Below, piece after piece: positions 9,001 through 20,300 of a stretch of 64,000 bases of DNA (position 1 is the stretch's first letter; each line of letters starts with the position of its first letter). A model generated the notes under the pieces. That model had not been told where the DNA came from. It saw nothing but the letters and a program-made list of their open reading frames with translations, and did no database searches. Location: the NCBI RefSeq assembly GCF_019266065.1, contig NZ_LPNR01000131.1, positions 29,447-93,446 of the forward strand, in the 5' to 3' direction. The stretch comes from Nocardia sp. MH4 (GTDB lineage: Bacteria > Actinomycetota > Actinomycetes > Mycobacteriales > Mycobacteriaceae). A program made the position numbers and the translations under genes.

Positions 9001-11343
9001 CTCGAATTCGGCCAGCATCGGGTCCATCCGAGCCGAGTGGAACGCGTGCGACACCGTCAGCCGCGAGGTCTTGCGGCCGCGGTCGGCGAACAGCCGCTCG
9101 AGCGCGGTCACCGCGTCTTCGTCACCGGAAACCACCACGGCGGTCGGCGAATTCACCGCCGCGACGGACACCGTGTCCACAGAGGCGGTCAACACCTCGG
9201 CGACCTCGGCCTCGCTCGTCGCGACGGCCAGCATGGCGCCGCCTTCCGGCAGCCGCCCCATGAGACGGCCACGCGCCGCCACCACCCGGCACGCGTCCGG
9301 CAGCGACCACACGCCGGCCAGGTACGCGGCGGTCAGCTCACCGATCGAATGACCGAGCAGCACATCCGGTGTCACCCCGACGGATTCCCACAGGCGGTAC
9401 TGCGCGACTTCGTAGGCGAACAGGGCGGGCTGGGTGTACTCGGTGCGATGCAGCGAGCCGTCGGCGCCGTCGAACATCAGCTGCCGCAGCGAGACTCCCA
9501 GCAGCGGATCGAACTGCGCGCACACCTCGTCCAGCGCGGCCGCGAACACCGGGAACGCCGCATACAGCGCACGTCCCATCCCGTCCTGCTGCGCGCCCTG
9601 GCCGGTGCACAGGAACGCGGTCTTGCGCAGCACCGCCTGGCCCGTGGCCACCCCGGGCGCGGGCGAGGACTCCGCCAGGGCGGTCAGTCCGGCGAGCATC
9701 CCGTCCCGGTCGGCGGCCACGAACGCACCGCGCCACTCCAGCCGGGCACGCGTGGTCGACAGCGAGTATCCGAGATCGTCGACCCGCAGTGCGGGCTGCT
9801 CGGTTACCCATCGCAGCAGCTTGGCGGCCTGATCACGCAGGGCCGGAGCGGATTTCGCGGACAGCAGCAGCGGGGTGACACCGAGCGCCACGGCGGGCGG
9901 CGGGTCCTCGTCCGACGGCTCGACGGCGATCTCGACCGGAGCGGGCGCCTCTTCCAGGATGACGTGGGTGTTGGTGCCGCTGGCGCCGAACGAGGACACG
10001 CCCGCACGACGCACCCGCTCGCCGGCGGGCCACGGCTCCGCCTCGGTGAGCAGCCGGACCGCCCCGGCCGACCAATCCACCTGCGGGGTGGGCGCGTCGA
10101 CATGCAGTGTCGGGGGCAGCATCTCGTGCCGCATCGCCTGCACCATCTTGATCACGCCGCCGACGCCCGCCGCGGCGGAGGTGTGGCCGATGTTCGACTT
10201 GAGCGAGCCGATGCGCAGCGGATCGCCGGTGCGATCGCGGCCGTAGGCGGCGATCAGGGCCTGCGCCTCGATCGGGTCGCCGAGGGTGGTGCCGGTGCCG
10301 TGCGCTTCGACGGCGTCGATGTCGGCGGGCGTCAGCCCGGCGTTGGCCAGGGCCTGGGCGATCACCATCTCCTGCGAGGGACCGTTCGGCGCGGTCAGCC
10401 TGCTGCTGGCGCCGTCCTGATTGACCGCTGTACCGCGCACGACCGCGAGGATCGGGTGGCCGTGGCGCCGGGCGTCGGAGAGCCGCTCGACCACGAGCAT
10501 GCCCAGGCCCTCGGAGAACCCGGTGCCGTTCGCCCCGGCCGCGAACGCCTTGCAGCGCGCGTCCGGTGACAGCGCCCGCTGGCGGCCGAAGGCGATGAGC
10601 AGGGTGGGATCCGACATCACGGTCACGCCACCGACCAGCGCGAGCGATGTATCGCCCTGCCGCAGCGCCTGGCACGCGAGGTGCAGGGCGACCAGTGAGG
10701 ACGAGCAGGCGGTGTCCACCGACAGCGCCGGACCCTTGAGGCCGAAGGTGAACGACACCCGCCCGGACAGCACGCTGGCCGAAACACCGGGATAGGCATG
10801 ACCTTCCGCCTCGGCAGTCAGGCCGGGCGAACCAACGCGCGGACCGTAGTCCTGATGGATCACGCCGGCGAACACGCCGGTGTCGCTGCCGCGCAACGAC
10901 ACCGGGTCGATGCCCGCGTCCTCGAGTGCCTCCCACGCGGCTTCGAGGAACAGCCGCTGCTGCGGGTCCATCGCTTCGGCCGCGCGCGGGCCGATCCCAA
11001 AGAAGGCGGCGTCGAAGTCGCCCGCCGCGTCCAGGAACCCGCCCTCGCGGGTGTAGATGCTGCCCGCCGCGTCGGGGTCGGGGTCGAACAGGCGCTCGAG
11101 GTCCCAGCCGCGATCGGCCGGGAACGGGCCGACCGCGTCGGTGCCGGTCGCGACGAGGTCCCACAGCTGGTCCGGCGTCTCGACACCGCCGGGATACCGG
11201 CAGCTCATGCCCACGATCGCGATCGGTTCGGCGGCCCGTTCCTCGAGCTGGTCGATGTGCTTCTTGGCGGCGCGGAGGTCTCCGGTGAGCTTGCGCAGAT
11301 ACCGGCTGAGTCGTTCCTCGTTGCTGGTGCCGGGGTTGCTCAT
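1..11343 (-). CDS. Modular type I polyketide synthase (PKS C), modules 5, 6 and start of 7; 3' end outside window
   Basis: The reading frame is open from ATG 11343 to the left edge (at least 3781 residues, no stop), so the C-terminus is missing. It starts with a coiled-coil docking segment (about residues 1-33). Module 5: KS (Cys in DTACSSSL, about 212), AT (GHSIGE about 665, HAFH about 767, malonyl type), DH (His of HxxxGxxxxP about 971; LDAAMQ), KR (TGGTGGVG about 1418; LDD motif), ACP (GFDSL about 1724). Module 6: KS (Cys about 1941), AT (GHSIGE, HAFH), DH (His about 2698; FDSALH), KR (TGGTGGLG about 3133; ADN in place of LDD), ACP (GFDSL about 3438). Module 7 starts near 860 and its KS (Cys about 3660) is cut by the edge. 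Neither DH-KR gap has room for an ER. The ATG overlaps the PKS B stop (ATGA), implying translational coupling. Each complete module should add malonate and leave a C=C. Confidence 0.93.
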   Translation of the reverse strand, partial: MSNPGTSNEERLSRYLRKLTGDLRAAKKHIDQLEERAAEPIAIVGMSCRYPGGVETPDQLWDLVATGTDAVGPFPADRGWDLERLFDPDPDAAGSIYTREGGFLDAAGDFDAAFFGIGPRAAEAMDPQQRLFLEAAWEALEDAGIDPVSLRGSDTGVFAGVIHQDYGPRVGSPGLTAEAEGHAYPGVSASVLSGRVSFTFGLKGPALSVDTACSSSLVALHLACQALRQGDTSLALVGGVTVMSDPTLLIAFGRQRALSPDARCKAFAAGANGTGFSEGLGMLVVERLSDARRHGHPILAVVRGTAVNQDGASSRLTAPNGPSQEMVIAQALANAGLTPADIDAVEAHGTGTTLGDPIEAQALIAAYGRDRTGDPLRIGSLKSNIGHTSAAAGVGGVIKMVQAMRHEMLPPTLHVDAPTPQVDWSAGAVRLLTEAEPWPAGERVRRAGVSSFGASGTNTHVILEEAPAPVEIAVEPSDEDPPPAVALGVTPLLLSAKSAPALRDQAAKLLRWVTEQPALRVDDLGYSLSTTRARLEWRGAFVAADRDGMLAGLTALAESSPAPGVATGQAVLRKTAFLCTGQGAQQDGMGRALYAAFPVFAAALDEVCAQFDPLLGVSLRQLMFDGADGSLHRTEYTQPALFAYEVAQYRLWESVGVTPDVLLGHSIGELTAAYLAGVWSLPDACRVVAARGRLMGRLPEGGAMLAVATSEAEVAEVLTASVDTVSVAAVNSPTAVVVSGDEDAVTALERLFADRGRKTSRLTVSHAFHSARMDPMLAEFESVARGVTYRRLQVPLVSNLSGELAGDEVLEPAYWVRQVREAVRFGRGVDTLVASGVRRFVEIGPDAVLSAMTRQCLPDEIEARSLVVAGARRGQAEVEQFVRCAVSVDTVGVDVDWAAFFAARPVARVSLPTYAFQRRRYWLETSAGAADVAWAGLGAVRHPLLGAVVSEPESGGVLLTGRLSVATQPWLADHVVAGSVLLPGTGFVELALRAGAEAGYPVVEELTLQAPLLLPAAGGVQVQVVVGGADDDAPHRSVSIYSRGEHDRDGQWLLHARGLLAGEPAPSLTAAPTWPPAATEVDVESAYAELLARGYEYGPAFQGVRALWRHGAEVFAEVAVDAETGARAEGFGIHPALLDAAMQAGLLAGVMDSAADAARSPFAIPAGQVVLPFSWESVSLHAAGASVLRVRLASTGSSVAFTATDEQGLPVLSGTLTTRRTPLDQLTAGVGKPAAPLLELTWSPVTAEPATTPATIGRWERLDAASPVPPVVVVDAGAGGTGSTGADTVATTHTELARILTVIQQWPAQDRFATSTLLIVTRGAIALPGEDLLDLPGAAVWGLVRSAQSEDPGRIVLVDADTVVDEHLAATVLAVGEPQVVVRAGVTHTARLTRRTGVNTTSTAATTAFGEGTVLITGGTGGVGGVIARHLVAEHGVRSLLLVSRRGPRADGAAALCAELAESGVQVRVLACDVTDAAAVAALRGEVPEQWPLTGVIHAAGVLDDGVIASLTGERIDTVLAPKADAAWYLHEATADLDLSAFVVFSSASGTVGGPGQGNYAAANTFLDALVAHRRAAGLAGQSLAWGLWARSSGMSGQLGDTDVARMSRSGFTAMPDAQALAGWDAAIAHGAPHAVIAVLDTAAIRAQAEAGLLPPLLRDLAPAPRRVATSTMVSDLRIRLAGADIDRQRQLVLDTVRTHIAAVLGHDSVAAIDPGRAFQDLGFDSLSAVELRNRLKTVTGLALPATVVFDYPTPQALAEHLAEEFLGTATEIAVVADRAVDGDPIAIVGMACRYPGGVSTPEQLWRLVADGVDAVTEFPVNRGWDTARIYDPTGETPNTTYTREGGFLHGAGEFDPAFFGISPNEAAAMDPQQFLLLESSWEAFERAGVDPAVLRGSATGVFTGMMYHDYPVNANSGSLASGRVSYVFGLEGPSVTVDTACSSSLVALHLAAQSLRSGECDLALAGGVAVMATPETFVEFSRQRGLAPDGRSKSFADAADGVAWSEGVGVLVLERLSDARRNGHPVLAVVAGSAVNQDGASNGLTAPNGPSQRRVIRQALANAGVSPVEVDVVEAHGTGTTLGDPIEAQALLATYGRDRPEDRPLWLGSLKSNIGHSQAAAGVGGVIKMIMAMRHGVLPKTLHVDQPSTKVDWSAGHLRLLTEAVEWPQVDRPRRAGVSSFGISGTNAHVIVEQAPAVADSVSPGAAAGLLPWVLSARGDDALAAQAARLGAQVDEFGFTPQDVGFSLVATRGVFEHRAVVLAEDAAGLRAGIAALATGSAAAGVVTGRAVAGATGLVFSGQGAQWAGMAAELCAAYPVFARTFDEIVTGVDPLLEQSVSLVDALADDEAVDRTVFAQAGLFAFEVALFRLLESWGVRPDVVAGHSIGEIAAAHVAGVLSLGDACALVAARGRLMQALPTGGAMVAVGAPEAEVSPLLGESVSLAAVNAPGAVVLSGPGDAVAAVAEVCAERGWRTHRLRVSHAFHSTLMEPMLAEFAAVVGELRFSRPSIELVSTVTGRRVEDELSDPAYWVEQVRATVRFADAVATMAELGVTRFAEVGPDAVLTPMVTQIVDDTAATVVALARRDRADASSVLNGVAGLFVSGGVVDWAGVFAGTGARRVDLPTYAFQHERFWLDAKQALATSWLGAELGGVTSVGLDTVDHPLLGAVVAHPESGGISFTGRWSPATVPWLADHSVLGVVLLPGTGFVELAGYVGGLLGCPMVDELVLHTPLTVPADGSVAVQVVVAAADDTGRRRLGVYSRHRVDGPWARHAEGVLAPADTTADFELTAWPPAGARPIDVDRAYDELLDVGYGYGPFFQGLQAAWQRGDELFAEVSLSDPRDAAGFGIHPALFDSALHAGIIHGLRGGVEGFPALPFTWNQVVVHAAGAAAVRVRIVLDGTRYALQIADDQGQPVLSVGALISRPVSAERLGADRIAESLFAVDWVPYAMPTATVAPERIAVLGASSTGEVRGYPDLPALLADLDATQEPVIPELVLLVAPDPEGAVPEAARAALAGVLDTVQRWLADPRCDDARLVVLTTHAVHTDEVNPVQAPVWGLLRAAQAEHPGRFQLLDLDADPDPVRIAAAVAAGEPEAALRATTLLVPRLTRHTAGTITRSLDTGMVLITGGTGGLGAVFARHLVAAHGVRHLLLTSRRGATAAGAAELRSELVELGAEVTIAACDVADRAALAALLDSVPAEHPLVGVVHAAGTADNGLIEALTPERIERVFRPKADAAWHLHELTAERALSLFVLVSSAGGLVLPAGQANYAAANVFLDALAAHRHRLGLPAIALDYGMWARATGLGAELSEADFDRMRRQGFPPLTEAEGLTLFDAAIATDTAQLVPLRVDPAVLRTRDEQIPALLRAIAPAPARRPTRTAAGQAFLRKLAGLSDADRGGALLDLVRSVAADILGHASAEAVVADRPFQQLGFDSLGAVEFRNKLNAATGLHLPATLIFDYPTPGIVAEFLDSQLSGTGAAEERVVGRVRADDEPIAVVAMSCRYPGGVASPEDLWQLVTSGGDTTGDMPLDRGWDLDGIYDPEPGKPGKTYTRRGGFLYDAAEFDADFFGISPNEATVMDPQQRVLLEVSWEALERAGLDPAVLRGSATGVFTGVMYHDYAQGSGTGSSAAGSLVSGRVSYVFGLEGPSVTVDTACSSSLVALHLAAQSLRSGECELALAGGVAVMATPDMFLEFGRQRGLSPDGRCKSFADDADGVGWSEGAGVLVLERLSDARRNGHQVLAVLAGSAVNQDGASNGFTAPNGPSQQRVIRQA

Positions 11344-14300
11344 GCTGGGCCAAACTCCTCGTCGATCAAATCCAAGAGCTCACTGCCGGACGGCAGGTCG
11401 AGATCGTCGTACTCGGTGTCCGGCCAGCGGCCGGACAGGTAGGTGCGCAGGCGGTTGTTGACACCGCGCAGACCGGCGACGGTCTCGTCGTCGTCGCCCG
11501 CGGTGGCCAGGATCCGGTCGAGCAGCGACTCGAGCCGGGCGATGTCGTCGGGCGCCGCCGTTGGCGCGGCCGGTGCGGTCACCGTGGTCCGTGCCAGCAG
11601 GTAGTCGGCGAGGTCTGCGGCGGTCGGGTAGTCGAACGCCAGGGTCGACGGCAGCGACAGACCCGTCAGGTTCGCCAGCCGGTTGCGGAACTCGACGGCG
11701 CCGAGCGAGTCGAATCCGAGTTCGTCGAACCCGCGATCGGGGGCGATCTCGTCGGCCGAGGCGTAGCCGAGCACGGCGGCGACGGTCTCGCGCACCAGAT
11801 CCAGGACGAGTCCGCGGCGCTTGGCCTCCGCCACCCCGTGCAGGCGCTCCCCGAGCGTGGGTTCGGTGCTCGTGGTCGCTGCGGCGCGGTCCCTGGTGCG
11901 GACGAAGCCGCGCAGGGCGCCGGGCACCGGGCCGGTGTGCGCTTCGATGCGGAGCTTGTCGGTGTCCAGGTGGACCAGGGCCTGCACCGGTTCGGCGCTG
12001 GTCAGCGCCTCGTCGAACAGGCGCAGGCCGTCGGCGCGGTCCAGCGGGGCCAGGCCGAGGCGTTCCATCCGGCTCAGGGCGAGCCGGTCCAGGGTGCCGG
12101 TCATGCCGAGGTCCGGCTGCCACGGCCCCCACGCCAGCGACAGCGCGGGCAGCCCCTCGGCCCGGCGCCGGATGGCGAGAGCGTCCAGGAAGCTGTTCGC
12201 CGCGGCGTAGTTGGCCTGCCCCGCCGAGCCGAGCACGCCGGCGATCGAGGAGAACAGGACGAACGCGGACAGCTCCAGGTCCCGGGTGAGTTCGTGCAGG
12301 TGCCAGGCCGCGTCGGCCTTCGGCGCGAACACCCGATCGACCTGATCGGCGGTCAGGGCGTGGAACGTGCTGTCCGCCAACAGGCCCGCGGTGTGGACGA
12401 CGCCGGTGAGCGGATGCTCGGCGGGCAGGTCGTGGAGCAGCTTCGCCAGCGCGTCGCGGTCGGTGACATCGCACGCGGCGATGCGCACCTCGGCGCCCAG
12501 CCCGGCCAGTGTCCGCGCGAGTTCTGCCGCGCCCTCGGCATTTTCACCGCGCCGCGACACCAGCAGCAGCCGCCGCACACCGTGTTCGGTGACCAGGTGC
12601 CGGGCCAGCAACGCACCCAATCCTCCGGTGCCGCCGGTGATCAGCACGGTGCCCGGACCGAAGGAGACCGGCGCGGTGGCCGGTGCGGTCACCGGTTCCA
12701 GTCGCGGCGCCAGGACGCGATCGCCGCGCACCGCGATCTGCGGTTCGCCGGTCGCGACCGCGGCCAGGATCGCGTCGGCCGAGACCGGTGCCGCGTCGGC
12801 GTCGACCAGGACGATCCGCCCCGGGTACTCGGTCTGCGCGCTGCGGATCAGGCCCGTGACCGCGGCCGCCGCGATCTCGGGCGTCTCCTCGGGCAGCCCG
12901 GCCGCCCGCCGGGTGACGACCACCAGCCGTGATCGGGCGAACCGGTCGTCGGCCAGCCAGCCGCGCACCGTGTCCAGCGCGGCCCGCACCCGGTCCCCCG
13001 TCAGCGCGTCCTGCGGCGCCGCCGCCGCTTCGGACCAGACGACGAGGTCGGGCACCGCTGCCGCCGCGGCGAGTGCCGCCAGATCCGGGTAGCGCTCGTC
13101 GACACCGAGGATCGGTGCGGCGCCGAGCACGGCGGCGCTGCCGGGCGGTGCGAGGCCGTCCGGCGTCGCGGCCGCGGTCCAGCGCACTCCGTATCGGCCT
13201 GCCCGGCCACCGGCCAGGTTGGCGCGGAACTGCTGGACGTCGTAGGAACGCATGACCACTTCGTCGATGGAGACGACCGGGTTGCCGTCCTGGTCGACGG
13301 CGACGACGGTGATGGTCTCGCTGTCGCGCTGGATGGCCATCACCCGCAGCGACGTCACCGTCGCGGTGGTGTGGAAGCGGGTCGCGCCCCAGCGGAACAG
13401 CAGTTTGCCCTCGGCGGGGTTGTTCGCTTCCGCGGACCAGATCAGGCAGACCAGTCCGGCGTGCATCACCATGTCGAACAGTGCCGGATGCAGCCGGAAC
13501 CGGTCGACCGGGACCTCCGGGCTCAGGGTGACCTCGGAGAAGATGGTGTCCCCGGTGCGCCACGCGCCGTCGATCCCGTAGAACGACGGCCCGTATTCCA
13601 GGCCGGCCACCCGGCCCACCTGGGCCGGAATCCAGGCGGGATCGACCGGTGTGGCCCCGACCGGCGGCCACGGTTCGGCGCGCAGCATCGCCATCAGCCC
13701 GATGTCGGTGAGCTGATGACCGCTCAGCACGCCGCTGGCATTGCGCGTCCATGCGGTGTCGGCCGCGTCGGCGAGGCGGTAGTGGAAGGTGAACGACCGG
13801 CGGCCCGCCGAATCCGGTTCCCGCACCAGGACCTGGAGCTCCACGGCGCCCTCTGGCGGCGGCAGGATCGGCGCCTCGAGGGTCAGTTCCTCGACCGCGC
13901 CGCACCCGATGCGAGCCCCGGCGACCAGCAGCATCTCCATGAGCGCGGCACTCGGCACGAGCACGACGCCGTAGGTCATGTGGTCGGCGATCCAGGGATG
14001 GGTGCGCAGCGACAAGCGGCCGGTGAACAGCCACTCGTCGCGATCGGCCACCCGCACCACGTCGGTGAGCAGCGGGTGGTCCGCCGACCCCGTGCCGGAA
14101 TCGCCCGGCGCTGGGTCGAGCCAGAACCGCCGATGCTCGAAGGCATAGGTGGGCAGGGTGACTCGGGCTGCGTGGCCCGCGGTGAACAGTGCGTTCCACT
14201 CCACCTTCGCGCCGGCGGTGTGGGCCTGGGCGAGCATGGTCAGGAACTGCTCGACCTCGTCGTGCTCGCGCCGGGCCGCCGCGGCCACCACCGCGCGCTG

Positions 14301-17300
14301 CTCGAGCTCGGCGGGCAGGCTCTGGCGGGTCATCGCCGCGAGGACGGCGTCGGGGCCGATCTCGAGGAATCGGCGCACCCCCGAGGTCACCAGGGTCTCG
14401 ACGCCCGGCGCGAACCGCACCGCGCCGCGCACCTGCGCGGCCCAGTACGCGGGAGCCAGGATCTCATCGCCGGCGAGCGCGCCGGAGACGTTGGACACCA
14501 GCGGAATCCGCGGCGAGTGGTAGGTGACACCCGCCGCGACCGTCACGAATTCGGCCAGCATCGGTTCCATCCGAGCCGAATGGAACGCGTGCGAGACCCG
14601 CAGCCCGCTGGTCTTGCGCCCCTGCTCGGTGAACCGCCGATCGAGGGCGTCGACGACGTCTTCGTCGCCGGAGATCACCACGGCGGCAGGCCCGTTGACC
14701 GCGGCGATCGAAACCCGATCACCGAATTCCGCGATGGCCGTGGCGACTTCGGCTTCAGTCGCGGCGACGGCCAGCATCGCCCCGCCCTCGGGCAGCGCGT
14801 CCATCAGCGCGCCGCGGGCCGCGACGAGCGCGCAGGCGTCGTCGAGCGACCACACCCCCGCGACGTGCGCCGCGGCCAATTCCCCGATCGAGTGTCCGAT
14901 CACCAGGTCCGGGACGAGCCCGAACGACGCCACCAGCCGGTACAGCGCCACTTCGAAGGCGAACAGCGCGGGCTGGGTCAGCCGGGTCCGGTCCAGGACC
15001 CCGCTCGCCGTGGCGACGCCCTGATCGTCGGCCAGGACTCCGGTGAACATCGCCTGCTTCAGCGAGCACCCCAGCAGCGGGTCGAACCGGGCGCACACCT
15101 CGTCGAGGGCGGTCGCGAAGACCGGGAACGCCTCGGCCAGACCCGCGCCCATGCCGACCCGCTGCGCGCCCTGACCGGTGAACAGGAACGCGGTCTTCCC
15201 GGCGCCGACCGTGCCGGATAGCACGCCGGTCGCGGCGGTCCCGGCGGCCAGCTTGCCCAGGCGGTCCAGCAGGTCGTCGCGGTCACGGCCGAGGACCGCC
15301 GCGCGGTACTCGTGCTGCGCGCGGCCCGTCGCGAGCGAGTACGCGACGTCGACCGGATCGGTGTCGGGATGCTCGAGCAGCCAGGTCCGCAGGCGCGCCG
15401 CCTGGGCCGCCAGCGCGGTCCGGCTCTTGGCCGACACCAGCAGCGGCACCGTGCGCGGACCGTCGGCGGCGCGCGCGGCGACGGTCGACCGGGTGGCGGG
15501 TGCTTCCTCGAGGATGGCGTGGGCGTTGGTCCCGCTGACACCGAACGACGACACACCGGCCCGGCGCACCGGCCCGCCCGCACGCCACGGTTCCGGCGCG
15601 GTCAGCAGGCGCACCGACCCCGCCGACCAATCCACATGCGGGGAGGGCACGTCCGCGTGCAGGGTGGCGGGCAGCGTTTCGTGCCGCAGCGCCTGCACCA
15701 TCTTGATGACGCCGCCGACACCGGCCGCCGCGACCGTGTGCCCGATATTCGATTTGATGGAGCCGATGCGCAGCGGTTCGCGCTCGCCGCGGTCCTGGCC
15801 GTAGGCGGCGATCAGCGCGTTGGCCTCGATCGGGTCCCCCAGCGGGGTGCCGGTGCCGTGCGCTTCCACCGCGTCCACGTCGGCGGGGGTGAGTCCGGCA
15901 CTGGCCAGCGCTTGGGCGATCACCCGCTCCTGGGAGGGGCCGTTCGGCGCGGTCAGCCCGTTGCTGGCGCCGTCCTGGTTGACGGCCGTGCCGCGCACCA
16001 GGGCGAGGACATCGTGGCCGAGGCGCCGGGCGTCGGAGAGCCGTTCCAGCACCAGCACGCCGACGCCTTCGGAGAACGCGACGCCGTCGGCCGCGTCGGA
16101 GAACGCCTTGCACCGCCCGTCCGGCGAGAGGCCGCGTTGCCGGGCGAAATCGACGTAGAGGTAGGGGGTCGCCGCGACGGTCACGCCGCTGGCCAGCGCC
16201 AGCGAGCTCTCGCCCTGGCGCAGCGCCTGGCAGGCCAGATGCAGGGAGACCAGCGACGACGAGCACGCGGTGTCCACGGTGACCGCGGGCCCTTCGAGTC
16301 CGAGGACGTAGGCCACGCGCCCGGAGATCACACTGCTGGTGGTGCCGGTGAGCCGGTAGCCCTCCAGGTCGCCGACCACCCGGTCGACGTAGCCCGAGGC
16401 TCCCGCGCCGGCGAACACGCCGGTATCGCTGCCGCGCAGGGAGATCGGGTCGATCCCCGCGTCCTCGAGCGCCTCCCAGGAGACCTCGAGCAGCAGTCGC
16501 TGCTGCGGGTCCATCGCGGACGCCTCGCGCGGGCTGATCCCGAAGAAGCCGGGATCGAAATCGCCCGCGTCGTAAAGGAATCCGCCGCGATTGGTATAGA
16601 CGGTCCCGGGCTTGTCGGGGTCGGCGTCGAGCAGGCGCGGCAGATCCCAGCTGCGATCGGCGGGGAATTCGCCGGTGGCGTCGATGCCGGACGCGACGAG
16701 ATCCCAGAGCTGCTGCGGTGATTCGACGCCGCCGGGGAAGCGGCAGGCCATGCCGACGATCGCGATCGGCTCGTCGGCCCGTACCCGGCGCACGGTCTTG
16801 GCGGTGGGACCGCCGGTCGCCGGGGTGACGCGGGAGCGCACCAGCTCGGCCACCGCCGTCGGGGTCGGGTGGTCGAACACCAGGGTCGACGGCAGTTGCA
16901 GGCCGGTGGCCTTGCCGAGCCGGTTGCGGAACTCCACGCCACCGAGGGAGTCGAAGCCGATCTCGTCGAAGCGCTGGTCCGGCCGGATATCGCCGCCCGA
17001 CTCGTGGCCGAGTACCGCGGCGGCCTGGGTCAGCACGACATCGAGGATCAGTTCGCCGCGACGCGCCTCGGGGACCTCGGCCAGCTGGGCAGCCAGGGCG
17101 CCGACCGGCGCGGCCGCCGCGTGCGCCGGGCGGGTCGAGCGTCGCACGTAGCCGCGCAGGACGGCGGGCACGGCGGCGGGGTCGGTCTCGCGGCGCAATG
17201 CCGCGGCGTCGAACCGGATCGGTGCCGGCCGCGCCTCGGTGTGCGCGAGCGCCTCGTCGAACAGACGCACGCCGTCGACGTCGGCGAGCGGGCTCAGGCC

Positions 17301-20300
17301 CAGCCGATCCCACCGCGCGAGGGCGGCCTCGTCCAGACCACCGGTCATCCCGCTGCCCTGGTTCCACGGCCCCCACGCCAGTGACGTGGCGGCCAGACCC
17401 GCGGTCCGTCGCCGCTGTGCCAGGGCGTCGAGGACGCCGTTCGCGGCGGCGTAGTTGCCCTGCCCGGCCGAGCCGAGCACCGTCGCGATCGAGGAGAACA
17501 GCACGAACGCCGCCAGAGTCCGGTCCCGGGTCAGCTCGTGCAGATGCCAGGCGCCGTCGACCTTGGGGGCCAGTACCCGGTCCACCTGGTCGTCGGTCAG
17601 CGTCGCCACCGTGCCGTCCGCGAGCACGCCCGCGGTGTGCACCACACCGGTCAGCCCGGTGCCGATGCTGTCGAGCAGGTCGCGCACCGCGTCCCGATCG
17701 GTCACATCGCAGGCGACGATCCGCGTCTGGGCGCCCAGGCGCGCCAGCTCGGCCACCAGGGCGGCGGCGCCCGCGGCCGCGGGGCCGCGACGGGAGGTCA
17801 GCACCAGGTCACCGACACCGTGCGCGGTGACGAGGTGGCGGGCGAACAGGGCGCCCAGCCCCCCGGTCCCGCCGGTGATCAACACGGTCCCGTCGCCGAA
17901 GGACACCGGTGCCGCGTCCGTGGTGGCCGCGCGCACCAGTCGCGGTGTCAGCAGCCGACCACCACGCACCGCGACCTGCGGTTCGCCGGAGCGCACCACG
18001 GCCGCGATCCGGTCCGCGTCGACAGGGGTGGCCGGGTCCACATCGACCAGGACGAAGCGGTCCGGGTTCTCCGACTGCGCACTCCGCAGCAGGCCCCACA
18101 GCGCGGCCGCGGCGAGGTCGGGTGTCTCACCGGTCAGTCCCGCGCCGCCGGTCGTCACGACGACCAGCCGGGTGTCGGACAGCCGGTCCTCGGCGAGCCA
18201 GCGTCGCAGCGTCGCCAAGGTGTCGCGGACGCTCGACCGCACCGCTGCCGGGTCGTCGGAGACCTGTGCCCCGAGAGCCCGCCACACCACGACAGCCGGA
18301 ACAGGTTCAGCCGCAGCGAGATCCGCGATCGAGGCGGCCGCGTCGAGCCCCGGGACAGCGGTGCCCGCGAGCGTGACCATCGCGGGCACGGGCGCCGGGC
18401 CCGCGCTGTCCGCCTGCTCCCATCGCACCTGGTACAGCTCAGCTTCGGCACCGGCGACCGTGCTCCGGAATTCCTTGACGTCGTAGGGACGCATCACCAC
18501 CGCGTCGACCGAGACGATCGGTGCGCCTTCGGGATCGATCGCCGCGACGGAGATGGTCTCCGGCCCGGACGCGACCGCGATGACGCGCAGCGAGGTCACC
18601 GCCGCGGGCCAGGGCCCCGACTTGTGGAATCGCGCGCCGCCCCACCGGAACAGCAATCGGCCGGTGTCGGGATCGGGATTCCCCTCGTCCCAGAGCAATC
18701 GGGAGAACCCGGCGTGCATGACCATGTCCAGCAGGGCCGGATGCAGGTCGTGGCGGCCCGCCTCGGGTGCCGCGTCGAGGTTCAGGGCGATCTCGGAGAA
18801 GACCGTGTCGTCACGCTGCCACGCGGCGCGCACACCGAGGAAGGCGGGACCGTACTCGAGCCCGGCGTCCCGGGAGATCCGCGCCGGAAGTCCCGCGCTG
18901 TCCACGATGTCGGCGTCGGCGGGCGGCCAGTCCTCGTCGCGCAGGCGCTGCGCCAAGGCCGAGTCGCCGTCCCAGCGGGCGGCCAGCACGCCGGTGGCGT
19001 TGTGCACCCAGTCCGACTCCGGCGAGGTGCGGAAGTAGAACTCGAACGGGCGGCGCCCCGAGTCGTCGGCGGCCTGCACCAGGACCTGCAGCTCGATCTC
19101 GGTGTCGTCGGTCGGCAGGATCGGCGCCTGCAAGGTGAGTTCGTCGACGACCTCGCAACCGATCCGCGCCCCGGCGGCGAGCAGGAACTCGATCAGGGTC
19201 GCGCTCGGCACGACGACCACGCCGTAGGTCATATGATCGGCGATCCACGGATGGGTGCGCAGCGAGAGCCTGCCGGTGAGCAGCCACTCGTCGGTACCCG
19301 CCACCCCGACCACACCGGTCAGGATCGGATGATCCGACGCGCCCGCCGCAGCGCCCTGGTCCGGCTGTAGCCAGTAGCGCCGACGCTGGAAGGCGTAGGT
19401 GGGCAACGACATCCGTGGCACCGGCCGGCCCGCGAACAGCGGAGCCCACGTCACCGGCACACCCGCGACCTGCAATCGCGCCAGCGCCGTGACGAACTGC
19501 GCCACCTCGTCGGCGGACCGACGCGATGTCGCCGCCGCGGTCGCGACCGACTCGACCTCGGGAACCTCGGCCAGGCACTCCCGGGTCATCGCCGTGAGCA
19601 CCGCGTCCGGGCCCAGCTCCACGAAGCGCCGCGCGCCCGCCGCGACCAGCGCGTCCACGCCCGGCGCGAACCGCACGCAGCCGCGCACCTGCCGCACCCA
19701 GTACTCCGGATCGGTCACCGCGGCGTCGGCGAGCGCACCGGACTCGTTCGACACGATCGGCACCCGCGGCGTCGCGTACGCGACGCCCTCGGCCACCGCG
19801 CGGAATTCGGCAAGCATCGGCTCCATGCGCGCCGAGTGGAAGGCATGGCTGACCCGCAACCGACTGGTCCGCACCCCGTCGGCGCCGAGCCGCCGCTCGA
19901 TCTCCTCGATCGCGTCGGCCTCCCCGGACAACACCGACGACGTCGGCCCGTTCACCGCCGCGATCGACACCCGGTCACCGAGGCCGGCGACGATCTCGCC
20001 CGCCCGGTCGGCGGTGACCGCCGCCGCGAGCATCGCCCCACCCACGGGCAACGCGCCCATCAGCCGACCCCGCGCCGCCACCAGCGCGCACGCGTCCGGC
20101 AACGTCCACACCCCGGCGACGAACGCGGCCGCCAGCTCACCGATCGAGTGCCCGATCAGGAAATCCGGTGTCACACCGAAGGATTCGACCAGCCGGCACA
20201 TCGCGACCTCGAAGGCGAACAGCGCGGGCTGGGTGAATTCGGTCCGGTCGAGCACGCCGTCGGTGTCGGTGAACATCACCTCGCGCAACGACCGCCCGAG

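Noticed and set aside
1..11343. Apparent break-up of PKS C into several short frames
   Set aside because: The frame set by ATG 11343 is open without interruption to base 1 and shows every domain motif in order; the short frames are other phases.
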